NCBI GenBank assembly: GCA_016508695.1
Contig: VNKQ01000020.1
Coordinates: 806,001 to 870,000, forward strand
Length of the DNA: 64,000 nucleotides
Direction: 5' to 3'
Source: Hyphodiscus hymeniophilus
Lineage: Eukaryota; Ascomycota; Leotiomycetes; Helotiales; Hyphodiscaceae
How positions within the stretch are numbered: the stretch's first letter is position 1; every line of letters begins with the position of its first letter. Shown here piece by piece: positions 11,350-22,145 of this stretch. The notes beneath the pieces were generated by a model that did no database searches, was not told where the DNA came from, and saw nothing but the letters and a program-made list of their open reading frames with translations. A program made the translations under genes and the position numbers.

Positions 11350-12952
11350 CTAACAGTCTTGATACTTCTCAAGCTCTTTCGAGTCCCAACTACAACACGT
11401 CAGTTAGATTGGCTTAAGATCTTTGTCTTTAGAAGTGTGCCACTCACCTCAAAAACTTCCCACTTAGCTCCTTCTCTCCACTGATTGACAACCTCGCCAT
11501 GACATTCCCTGGTTGCTCCGGTTTCAATAACTTCCCCTCTTCATGCAAGCTTTTGAACTTCTTTGCATCCTTCTCATCCATAACGCTATTATGCCCCCGG
11601 ACTTCAACCTGCATCTCTGTATCCACGACTCCAGGTCTGATGCTCACAGTGGTGACATCGGGTTCTTCGATCGCGACTGTAGCGGCTAGATGATTTAGCG
11701 CAGCTTTGGAAGAGCCGTATGCACCCCAGGTCGAGTAGTAGCCGGTTGCGGCGCCAGAAGAGGTGAGAATTATCCGTCCCTGGGATTTTCGGAGGTGGGG
11801 CAGTGCGGGCGTGATCTATTTCTGCTTAGTGGGGATCGCAGGAAGGAGGAGCGGACATACGAGTGAGACCGCGCTGAAAAAATTGACGTCGAATAAAGAG
11901 CGCCATTCTTCGGGAGTGCTATCAGCGATTCTCTTGACCGGACTCAGGGTGGCGTGGTTAATGATGAGACTGTCGATTCGGGAGAAGGATTTGAGTGCGA
12001 GCTGCACTACTTTCGGACCAACCTGGGAGTGTAATATCAGCAACGGCGTAAAAAGAGACAAATGGGAAGAATCGGCTCCGGAAAATAAAAATATGGGAAG
12101 CCTGTTAATGAAGCAAGAAAAAACAGGGTCTGAAGTAAAGGCGTTTGAGAATGTAAATCAAACGAGGCATTCAAGATTGGCCACCTTGATAAGTTCGACG
12201 GCAGATAAATCACCTCCGATCGCATCATGAGCAAGAAACACAGCCTCGATAGAGCATCTAACCTATGACACCCAAGCGAAAAAAGATTGGGATTGTGACG
12301 GCCTAAAATTGCTCAGCACGACTTTTTCACCAAGCCAGGAAGTCTAGGTTGTACGAGCTGGTGACGATACTACCGACATCTATGAAGCATTTCGCCATCG
12401 TTCCCATTTGCCAGGCAGGACAAGGACTCCCACATCTTGTATCCCCTCCAAATATTCATTGAACGCATAGCGAAAAGGATATATAAGAAGAGGAAGTGTA
12501 GGAGAACAATGTAGAGACAACAGGCTCGCTCCCACATGATGCTTTTGGGAAGAGCCTTAGAACTATGGTTGCTAAACCCAGTATAATCGAGACTTATGAC
12601 GCTCTGCTCTTCCATACACATGTATTCACCAATTGATAGAAATCCATCAGAGAGGGGTAGCTTATCATACGACTATCCCTCATACTCTCGAAAAGAACAG
12701 AAGCAATACATTAAAGGGCGCATTCAACTGAATATAGAAAGTAAAATCTGTTCGATCACCCACCTGAAGGTCCTTCAAATCACCTGTTAAAATCTCTACG
12801 GCGTCCACATATTCTTGCTTCAACTTCTCCAATTTTTCCGTTGTCCTTGCAACCAATACTAGTTTGTGGCCATCCTTTAATAGATATTTGGCAATGGCGA
12901 GACCAATGCCACGACTGGCACCAGTAAGGATGATGACCTTTTGTTCTGACAT
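11350..12952 (-). CDS. Short-chain dehydrogenase/reductase (Irc24/benzil-reductase-like)
   Basis: Four inferred exons, 12952-12764, 12022-11861, 11815-11448 and 11389-11350, give 252 residues, the normal classical SDR size. The cofactor motif TGASRGIG is near the N-terminus, the INHAT segment corresponds to NNAG, and the catalytic Ser plus YxxxK are in ILTSSG...AYGSSKAALN. The layout resembles yeast YIR035C/YIR036C (Irc24), NADPH-dependent diketone reductases; the true substrate is unknown. Introns 11816-11860 and 11390-11447 are ordinary, but intron 12023-12763 is 741 bp, very long for this genome. The last exon is only 40 nt and adds SWDSKELEKYQDC before the stop; without it the protein would end early at FLR. 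The gene is divergent from the FAD oxidoreductase with 215 bp between starts. Confidence 0.86.
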
Positions 12953-13167
12953 TGTAGAAAGGGCTGAAGTGAGGTCAAAGTAAAGTTTGGGGGGAGAATG
13001 GGGGTCCAGGAGTTTTCGGGCTTGGTGCCGCTTTGTGGAGGCTTTTTGCAGACACCCTGGTTGAGAAGCGACGTCATAAAGGAGGGAAAGGAAGCTCCTG
13101 GGCTTTTAGTATCCTCTTGCCTTGTTTATATCTCGCGATAGGTGGATTTGGTATTCAGAGAGCAGAA

Positions 13168-14458
13168 ATGAATACCACAGTGATCTTAGGAACTGGGATC
13201 ATTGGCGTCTCAACCGCTTACTACCTCTCGCAAGCTCAACCTCCCTCCTCAATCCACCTCGTCGAGCCCTCACCCGTACTGTTTGCCTCCGCCTCGGGCT
13301 TTGCAGCTGGCTTTCTCGCAAAAGATTGGTTCTCGCCATCCGTTGCCGCGGTTGGAGCGCTGAGCTTTGAGGAGCATTCGAGGCTGGCAGAGGAGTTTGA
13401 TGGGAGAGAGAAGTGGGGGTACATGAAGAGCAGTGGGGTGAGCTATACAGCTGGGCGAAGAGACGGAGAAACAAAAGCCAGAGGCGATGATTGGCTGAGG
13501 GGAGGAGGAAGTAGAGCAGATGGTTTGGAGGTCAGTAATGTTTCGAGTGAAGGGTATGTGCCGAGGTGGTTGAGGAGGAGTGAAGGCGACGTTGTGGAGA
13601 GCATTAGTGAGGAGGGCAGCACTGCTCAAATGTAGGTTTGTAAGACCTTATCAATGTGTCTGGCATCTATTCTGACATTACTCTAGCAATCCTCTGCGAC
13701 TATGCCAATTCCTCTCAAAAACCTGCGTCGATCGTGGCGTTCAACTCCATCATCCTGCGAAGGCAATCTCTGTCCACTCCGACAATCGCAATGAACTTTC
13801 CAGCATACGCATCTTGAATACAGATACCCAGACAGAGACAGATGTACCTTGCACAAAAATCCTAATAGCAGCAGGCGCCTGGTCGAGTCGAGTTTTTGAG
13901 ACGTTGTTTCCAAATTCGGATATGAAGCTCCCGATATCGAGTCTAGCCGGTCATTCGTTGGTTGTTCGATCACCGAGATGGAGTAAGGAACATGAAGGGA
14001 AAGGGTGCCATGCAGTGTTCACAGCGGGCGAAGATGGCTATTCACCAGAGATATTCTCGAGGATTGGTGGAGAGATTTACGTGGCTGGTCTGAATGATGC
14101 TTCTCTTGCTCTACCATCCCTGCCGACGGAATCTAAGATTGAGGAGAAATCGATAAAGATCTTAAAAGAGACTGCCAAGCAGCTACTAGGCGAGAAGGAG
14201 GATCTGGATGATTTGGAGGTTCTCAAGACGGGGCTGTGTTTTAGACCCGTGACGCATAAAGGAACTCCCATCTTGGTAAAACTCCCAGAGAAGAGCCTAG
14301 GGAGTATCGAAACCAGAGGTGGGGATGAAGGGGGCGTTTGGCTGGCTGCAGGCCATGGTCCATGGGGTATTAGCTTGAGCTTGGGAAGTGGAAAGGTCAT
14401 GGCCGAGATGATTCAAGGACGTCCGCCAAGCGTCAATGTGACGGAATTGGGATTATGA
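13168..14458 (+). CDS. FAD-dependent oxidoreductase, DAO family (TDA3-like)
   Basis: Two exons, 13168-13631 and 13687-14458, joined across a GTAGGT...CTCTAG intron, give 411 residues. The N-terminus carries the dinucleotide-binding motif GTGIIGVSTAYYL (GxGxxG), followed by an acidic strand end (HLVEPSP). The C-terminal half has the typical DAO elements CTKILIAAGAWSS and GVWLAAGHGPWGISLSLGSGK, which contact FAD. The arrangement resembles yeast Tda3 and its fungal relatives, whose reaction is poorly defined. No signal peptide is evident. Start ATG 13168 gives the normal position for the Rossmann strand; longer upstream frames begin with non-ATG codons. It shares a short divergent promoter with the SDR gene, so co-expression is possible. 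Confidence 0.85.
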
Positions 14459-15206
14459 ATTCCGAGCTCAAGTTGAAGAGCATTGCGTTACAAGACGATT
14501 CAGGCCGATGATTACTCGTAGTGATCAGTAGATGGGCTCAATACAACGTGATCCATGATCTCAATCAGTAGGAAAGGCAGTGCTCTGTTTCTGACAAGAC
14601 AGTGGTGGTGAGCTCAATACGAGACACAAAGATGGTCTTCTGATGATTGGTTAGAATACAGATTGGGCGGCGAGGCATGGATGATCTCTTCCTAGAAGCA
14701 TTTGTTGCTTTGCCATCATAATTCTAAACCTTCGAACTATTTATTCTAGCGTCTACCTTTGGGACTTTTGAATTCGAATCTGGTCTCTGCATCATGCATG
14801 AGTACAGCCTTCTCTCGGCGCAATAGCAGTTTCGAAGGCGAGGATGTGTCTGAGATGCTGATGCTTTTCTGAGTCGACCACCTATTTCGACTAAGTGAAG
14901 GTAATCATTTTACTTGAAGAATTCGGAGGCAGGGCAGGGTACTAGGCCGTTCGCTAAGCCGCCTAGTTTGGATGTATTGGCGAGACCAGCGGGCAAAAGA
15001 TATATTCGGATTGTATATCCTTAAATGTCTGAGTAGTTTCCAGAGCTGGTTCAACAGATCAAGGAGATATATATGTTTGTCAAAATAAAACACAATAAAA
15101 GGACTTCGCGCAAGCGCCTGGCCGAAGCCTTGCTATCGGGCTCCAAAATCTTTGATTATTGATGGACTCGTTCTCATCAGACCAAAAGATGGGCCAAAAA
15201 AGGGGC

Positions 15207-15213
15207 AAAAAAA
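15207..15213 (-). terminator. Probable Pol III terminator of the tRNA
   Basis: Seven consecutive As on the + strand give a T7 run in the tRNA transcript about 21 nt past its 3' end; a second run lies opposite 15196-15201. Confidence 0.6.
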
Positions 15214-15233
15214 GAAGGTATTGAGAGCTGTTT

Positions 15234-15315
15234 TGCAACTGCCGTGAATCGAACACGAACCTCCACCTCACATACGTATGGAAGGGTGGAATCCTAACCA
15301 TTGGACCACAGAAGC
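15234..15315 (-). tRNA. tRNA-Gly(UCC) with a 10-nt intron
   Basis: On the minus strand the D-arm is GTCC-AATGGTTA-GGAT, the anticodon stem is CCACC/GGTGG with loop CTTCCA..., and the T-arm is TCGTG-TTCGATT-CACGG. The anticodon UCC lies at 15282-15280. A 10-nt intron (15269-15278) sits after position 37, the canonical site for nuclear tRNA introns. The acceptor stem GCTTCTG/CAGTTGC has two adjacent T-T mismatches (pairs 3:70 and 4:69). All other arms pair well and the discriminator is A. T-runs about 20 nt downstream (opposite 15207-15213) could terminate Pol III. It may be functional with a weak stem, or an early-decaying copy. Confidence 0.8.
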
Positions 15316-16159
15316 GTCTGTTTCATTGTTGGGTAGATTTTTCTTATTTCGCTTTATTAATGTGCAAAACTTAACCATGAATAACCGAGACTTTCCGCAG
15401 CCATCTCGATCACGTGCTATACATCAGTCCTGAATTGCTTTTTGCCACATTCTTCTCCCAAACGTATCTTAACACTTTGATAGAGGAAGTTAGCTTCTTA
15501 AGGGCACATTGAATTTCGGAGGTCAAACTTTAGCGTGGGGGCCACGTTAGATCTACCACCCGTGATCAACACTGTCATAGTATACCCTCTCAAGACCGCA
15601 TGTATCAGCGCCGCCTCATGGACCAAGAATCTGCGCAACATTCTTCATTTCGTGTGGCAGGAAGGCATTCGTGCTCTATCGTGCGAAGTCTCAGCCTATG
15701 ATACAATCCGTGGTGCTTATATGTATCTGGCAACGAGTTATATTAACTCACTATACCCTGTTGGCCAACCTTTTGACAAGAAAGCATTCTGCGTTATTTG
15801 TTTCTCAATAGTAATTCAACTCGAGCTGATGTGTACACGTATCCCACATGACATGAAATCAGGGGCAATGCCGGGGTCGTTGCGGGGAAGTAGCCTTTTT
15901 GTGTACGCAGAATCCATAGGTTGGTTATTGACTTCGAAGACTTCCCAAATCGTTTTATGATTAAAACACAAGTATATTAGTCCTGCGTCCAAGGCAAGAA
16001 CAGCCAGTTCATTTAGATTTTGGAAAGAATCTAGAACAGATGAAGGAGAGGATGCAGTTTTGCGTGTATTTCCAAATACTTCACGTATATAACAAAACAA
16101 TTAGAAAGCAAGGTCAATCGCAATTGTATATCAGGCCAGTCTTCAGGCCCTTCATAATT

Positions 16160-16774
16160 CTACTGACTGACATTAAGCAGGCCAAAAATGTTTGCAATGT
16201 TTGGAAATAAGTCTCCAGCAAACCAATCAGTCCACGACCCGATTAAAAACCCGCAAAATCGTTGTCTGTGCGTTTGAATGTTGGGGATCATGATCCATTG
16301 GTCTATGAAAGAATAAAAGAAATCACAGTACGTACATTTCCCATCTTTGGAATTGTGTTTGGGTTGAATGACGCTCAGCGTCAATTCTGCCGTGCATATC
16401 TCGCAACAGGACAGAATGTCAATGCGAGAGTGATACCTTCCACTCAGTGCTCTGCTTCTTCCTTGTCCTTCATTTTTATCGTTTGCAGCATGTTGAGAAG
16501 TAGCCTCGATGCATCTAGTAATTAGCCAGAGTTTATCACGAGTGATTTGAGTACTCACATTCAAGCATTGGGTGCAACGATTTGCCGCCGTGCCTTTTGA
16601 AGCAAGATGCTTCGGCATATCGCGACTTGCCTCCGCATCTTTCCGCACTTCAGTAACGTTCATCTCATCAGAGCCGTCGAGGGTTGGAAAGAACAGAGCT
16701 GTGACTGCCGAGATAATGGTGTAGAACTCAAATCAGTGGGCACCACGTAAACATGCTTAATAGTTCTAGCCATG
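16160..16774 (-). pseudogene. Possible degenerate or unrecognised cysteine-containing gene
   Basis: Low-confidence coding trace. One minus-strand frame gives a hydrophobic stretch (FYTIISAVTALFFPTL) followed by DGSDEMNVTEVRKDAEASRD and RCTQCLN, then a good 44-bp intron candidate with GTGAGT, a CTAAT branch and TAG (about 16520-16563). After splicing the frame ends quickly (CCKR stop). An unspliced frame continues with ILSCCEICTAE and GKCTYCDFF. I could not build one convincing start-to-stop model, and recognise no domain. It could be a decayed gene, a small membrane protein or chance. Confidence 0.25.
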
Positions 16775-18622
16775 ATCTGAGTGAGTCTGATATACTCTGT
16801 GGAAAAGAGTAAAGCACACGGATTTTGGATGTACAACAGCATAAAATATATCAATACCACGTCGAAACTAAAGTGGTGTTCGGTCACTAGAGCAGCATCC
16901 TTTACCAAGTCAGAGGGTTTTCCATTTTGAACATCCTGACTACCAAGATAGGACAGGCTCGCTAAAGTCTCGCTCCCTTATCGATCCTGAACTTGTGTCT
17001 TATATTTGCAAGGACTTAGAGTCGATTTGTAGACGAAATCAATAGTATCTGAAGAACAACTGGTGTTACTTGTGTGGAAATATCTCTGAGAGCAATAACC
17101 AACTGTGATTTGTGCAGCCTCCAAGATAAAGGCGCGTAGACCTTATCTGCTTAACTAGTAGCTCTGACGGTGCTAATCGAATCCAGCAAGGTGAGCCAAC
17201 GCACAGCCTCCTGCAGCGTGCTATCTCCCGGCTTCAGGTAGGTACGCCGGCCATGTGGTGCGGGAAGAATACCACGGTCCGCTGACCAGGTCGATGGAGT
17301 CCCAGGTTGCTATCCCGCTGTTGGGCACGTTCGCAGTGTGCTTTGGATGCGCGATGGATTTGGTAGATGATAAAGGAGAAGATTTTCTTGTCAAAAGACC
17401 TCTTTGTGAGGTGGGGAATGACCCGATTTGCGAAAGAGCAATACCTAATTGCGGTGGGCAGGGGGAGCGGAGACAGGAAGTCTGTCTACGTACAGACATC
17501 GAGTGGGATTGTCGAATAGAGACCAAGAGCTTCCTTACACAAGCTGTGAAGGGTTTCAGTCATGGCACCTGCTTTGCAGGAGAGAATGCAGGCAGGGCTC
17601 GAGGTTGGTGATTAGCGATTCGGCAATAGGGACCTTTATTTCCCTCAAAAGGTGGAGCTTCGATGCACCTTACCTATCAACTTCGAAGTCTTCTTAATCG
17701 GCTTCATTAAGAGTGCCATTAACAGACAGCCTCAGATCTGACCAGAGACCAGAAGTGCTGACGATGTACGGAGTATCTCTCGGAAGCTATTCCGTCTATG
17801 GGACCCTTGTCCCTCGTCGCTCATTCTCACGACCGGTTCGTCGTCCCCTCGCCGATCTATCACCATGTGAGCAGAACTCATCGTCCGCGATGTAAGTGCC
17901 GCCAGGATGGCGGGATTTAGCCTCCTCACCCCAACCCACACACCCTCATTTTTGGGGGAAATGGTCGGACCCAAAAAGACCACCCTTGTGGCCATCCTTG
18001 TCGAGAGAAAGGTGCACGGTCGGCGGATGCGTGGACAACGACGTCCAAGTGTGGCTGAAGCTCTTTGTGATTTGTCCATTCAATGATGTAGAGTGCAGGA
18101 TGCTCGAAATAGATGTGTGGAGTGAGAAGTGGCTAGTGGCTCGCTACTGTATGTTGTGAAAGGCAGACTGATCTCGTAACTTGTTTGGTGCTTGCGCTGG
18201 ACTGACTTCTTTGTATTACAATTTACAAACAAACAATTGATATACGAACCTCGAGGCGCCAGAGCTCGTGATATTTACCTGATTTGATTTGATAAGGATG
18301 CCTTGCCTTTAGTTCGGACGTGCATTTTCATTAGACTACGCTTGATGAAACTCGGACTCCGTCCCCTAGCAACAGGATAACAACAGGGGGTTTGCTCAAC
18401 GTGAAACAACGCCGACGTCGAGTCCAGCAAATCCACTCCTCATCCGGTACCAGAGAAGCTCCAGCTAGGACGAAGAAGGTCGGAATAGGGGCATCATCTA
18501 ATATCTGCGCAGCGCATCAACCGCAGATCGAGGAGGAGTTCATTCCTTTCTCGTCAGCCACGTTGGAGAATCTCCTCCAGCGCGAAACCGTATCACCCCA
18601 CCCGATCTGGTATCCTCAAACC

Positions 18623-21600
18623 ATGTCGTACAATCGTTTAGGTACGTCCATTTTCCTGGGTCTCGTGAGCTTCATCTCGTGCAAGCACTTTCGTTGAAAA
18701 AGGACGCCTGCGCTGTGAATGGTCTTACAAGTCGGGGTCGAGCCAATTCATTGATTCACACAAGAACTTTGCGCGGTACATTCATATAACCCAGGAGACT
18801 TGTCGTTACTCGATCACTCGCGCATAGAGGTTCCTTGATGGAACGTCTGATCGTGCGAGCCTTTAAACAATCAAGCGCTCCTGCATAGTACAGGAGCCTC
18901 GTCTCGGGTTTTCCTCGAGAGAATCTGCGACGTTCAACTTTACGCAATAACTTTTCTAACCTCATTCCACAAGATAGAACATCCTGGCCAAAGCAGCCAG
19001 AGCAGCCAACAAGACGACTACTATCAAATGGAAAATCGTCGCCCTGGAAGAACGCCCTCGCCAGGCCTCCCCATTCATCAAGGAGGATACCAACTTGAAG
19101 ACGGTCCTTCACCTTACGGCAATCATGGCGGATCTCCTGGCCCTGGAGGACACAATCTTGAGATACCGATGGGCCCTGGACGGTATACACCAAGTGATAG
19201 GTTACAAGCTCAACCAACTGTGAGTTGTTGAATGAGGAAGTGTCTTGACTTGCGCTGATCTCGGTTTGATAGTACTCCGTCGAAAACATCAACAACTCGT
19301 ACGGCCATAACGAAGAATACGAGCAACATTACCCCCTCGACCCTACCCACAACTACACGCAAGACTACTCTATAAATCCCCAAGCGCATCATGATGGTTA
19401 TTACCAACAACCTTACCAACCTTCACCACACGAAGAACATCCTTTGACGAATTACCCTACAAATCCTGAAGCCGGCTATTATGACCACGAAGATGATCAC
19501 CGACCCATTCTCGAGTCCCACGATCCGAACGGTCCCGATCCATACAGCGCTCCAGAATTCAAGGAATATGATGGAGCTGCAGGTGGCATCCCGCCTTCGC
19601 AAACCCCGCAGCCTGTTTCTGCCCTGAAGCGGTACAAGACTGTGAAGGAAGTACAATTGTTCAATGGCAATCTCGTCCTTGATTGTCCAATTCCGCCGAA
19701 GCTATTGAATATGGTCCCGCATGCTCAACCACCGGAGCGAGATGAGTTCACGCATATGAGATATTCGGCAGCCACTTGCGATCCGAGCGAGTTTTTCGAA
19801 GAGCGATTCACACTCCGGCAAAGACTATTCGCGAAGCCAAGACATACCGAATTGTTCATTGTGGTTACCATGTACAATGAGGACGATGTTCTATTCGCTA
19901 GAACAATGAGTGGTGTATTCAAGAATATCGAGTACATGTGCTCGCGAAAAGACAGCAAGACCTGGGGCAAGGATGCGTGGAAGAAGATTGTGGTCTGCGT
20001 GGTCAGTGATGGTCGTGCCAAGATCAATCCACGAACAAGAGCGGTCCTAGCGGGTATGGGAGTTTACCAGGATGGAATTGCTAAGCAACAGGTCAACGGA
20101 AAGGACGTGACAGCACATATTTACGAATACACGACCCAAGTCGGAATTTCCGTTAAGAAAGATCTCGTGGAACTACGCCCGAAGCAGCAACCAGTGCAAT
20201 TGCTATTCTGCTTGAAGGAGAAGAATCAAAAGAAGATCAACTCTCACAGATGGTTCTTCCAGGCATTTGGACGCGTTTTGGACCCAAACATCTGTGTCCT
20301 TATCGATGCCGGTACGAAGCCAGGAAAGGACTCGATCTATCACTTATGGAAGGCCTTCGATTTGGAGCCTATGTGTGCTGGAGCTTGCGGAGAGATCAAA
20401 GCCATGTTGGGACCAGGAGGAAAGAATCTGATTAACCCGCTTGTGGCTACTCAGAACTTCGAGTACAAGATGTCCAACATCCTCGATAAACCCCTCGAAT
20501 CGGCCTTCGGATTTATCTCTGTCTTACCCGGTGCTTTTTCTGCCTACCGATATGTGGCTTTGCAAAACGACAAAGCTGGAAATGGGCCGCTTGAGAAGTA
20601 CTTTGCCGGAGAGAAGATGCACGGTTCTAATGCTGGTATATTTACAGCCAATATGTATCTTGCAGAAGATCGTATTCTCTGTTTCGAGCTGGTCTCGAAA
20701 CGAAATTGCCACTGGATCTTACAATATGTCAAATCAGCAACTGGAGAGACCGATGTACCAGACACGATGACCGAATTGATCTTGCAACGACGAAGATGGC
20801 TGAACGGATCATTTTTCGCAGCTGTTTACGCCTTAGCTCATTTCTACCAGCTGTTCCGCTCCGATCATAGCATCTTACGGAAGCTCATGTTTCTGGTGGA
20901 ATTCATCTTTCAAACCATTAACATGATCTTTGCCTGGTTCCAGATTGGTAATTTCTTCTTAGTCTTTCATATCTTGACTACGTCGCTTGGGGACAAGAAT
21001 CTACTTGGTGGTGTCGGAAACATTCTGGGAATCGTTTTTGAATGGCTCTATCTCTTCACACTTCTGACTTGCTTCGTATTGGCAATGGGTAATCGGCCGC
21101 AAGGCTCAGGCCAGGCATACATGTCAATGGTCATCTTCTGGGCTTTCATTATGGGGTAAGCACCTCCTCATCTATCCTCCTTGAAACGCATACTTACACA
21201 TCTCAGATACCTCATCTTCGCCTCGGTTTTCATAACAGTAAAGAGCATTCAAACCGAAGTCGACACCAACTCCTTCACCTTCTCCGACATAGTCAAGAAC
21301 CAGATTTTCTACACGCTCATCATTTCCCTAGCATCGACCTACGTCTTGTGGTTCGTCGTATCCTTCCTCTTCTTCGACCCCTGGCACATGTTCACCTCCT
21401 TTATCCAATACCTCTTCCTCACGCCAAGCTACATCAACATCCTAAACGTGTACGCCTTCTGCAACACCCACGATATAACATGGGGCACGAAGGGTGACGA
21501 CAAAGCCGAGAAGTTGCCCTCGGCAACCCTGAAACCTGGTGGCAAGGTCGATGTCAACATCCCCACCGACGACGGAGACTTGAACGCACAGTATGAAGCG

Positions 21601-21906
21601 GAGATGCGGAAAATCGTCATGAAAGCCCCGCCAGAGAAGCGTGAAATGTCAGCCTCGGAGAAGCAAGAGGATTACTACAAGGCCTTCCGTTCACGCGTCG
21701 TGCTCGTCTGGCTTATCTGCAACTTCGCCCTCGTGGCGGTGGTGCTCGGCACGGGAGGCTTGGAACGTATCTCCGCCAGCACAAACGACTCCACCAAATC
21801 GACCATCTACATGGCTGTCGTGCTGTGGTCTGTGGCCGGGCTGAGCGCCTTCAAGTTTATTGGTGCAATGTGGTTTTTGATCGTCAGGATGTTTCGAGGT
21901 GTTTAG
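18623..21906 (+). CDS. Chitin synthase, division 1 (class I-like)
   Basis: Four inferred exons, 18623-18641, 18978-19219, 19273-21155 and 21207-21906, give 947 residues. A polar, Tyr/Pro/Gly-rich N-terminus is followed by the chitin synthase N domain and catalytic domain: FIVVTMYNEDD, CVVSDGRAK, VLIDAGTKPG, LAEDRILCFE and QRRRWLNG (around residue 592, the QxxRW product-binding motif). A cluster of transmembrane helices occupies the C-terminal third. The enzyme polymerises UDP-GlcNAc into chitin at the plasma membrane. Sequence blocks look most like class I, though class II is not excluded. The first exon is only 19 nt (MSYNRL plus one base) before a 336-bp intron with GTACGT, a TCTAAC branch and TAG. 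Using it adds an in-frame segment HPGQSSQSSQQDDYYQ before the internal Met at 19028, which reads as coding. Confidence 0.93.
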
Positions 21907-22145
21907 GATTCTAGCCTCGGGGCACATGTGTTGATATTGAGCGTTGTTCTACAATCCATGGGTGGTGTTTTGTTTGTTTGTCTGGCTATCTCGCATCATC
22001 ATGAATGGGGAACGAATCGATTGGATTCAGCTGTACTTTTTAGATAGCTTGGAGACATATACCCCTTCTTCCAATACGAGAATCTACATACCCCACATGA
22101 TCCTCTCGAGAAGCCAACTATGTTGCTTCACCGTGCAGGAAATTA

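Larger units (their letters stand above)
14459..18622. other. Gene-poor 4.2-kb region with one tRNA
   Basis: Apart from the tRNA at 15234-15315 and a doubtful coding remnant near 16160-16774, I see no supportable gene. The frame 15535-15960 (+) has no ATG near its start and no family signal. The region from about 17700 to 18622 has higher GC and probably contains the chitin synthase promoter and 5'UTR. Confidence 0.55.

Noticed and set aside
15535..15960. 141-codon open frame on the + strand
   Set aside because: It begins with GTG, has no nearby ATG, no family resemblance and no intron logic; probably chance in a gene-poor region.
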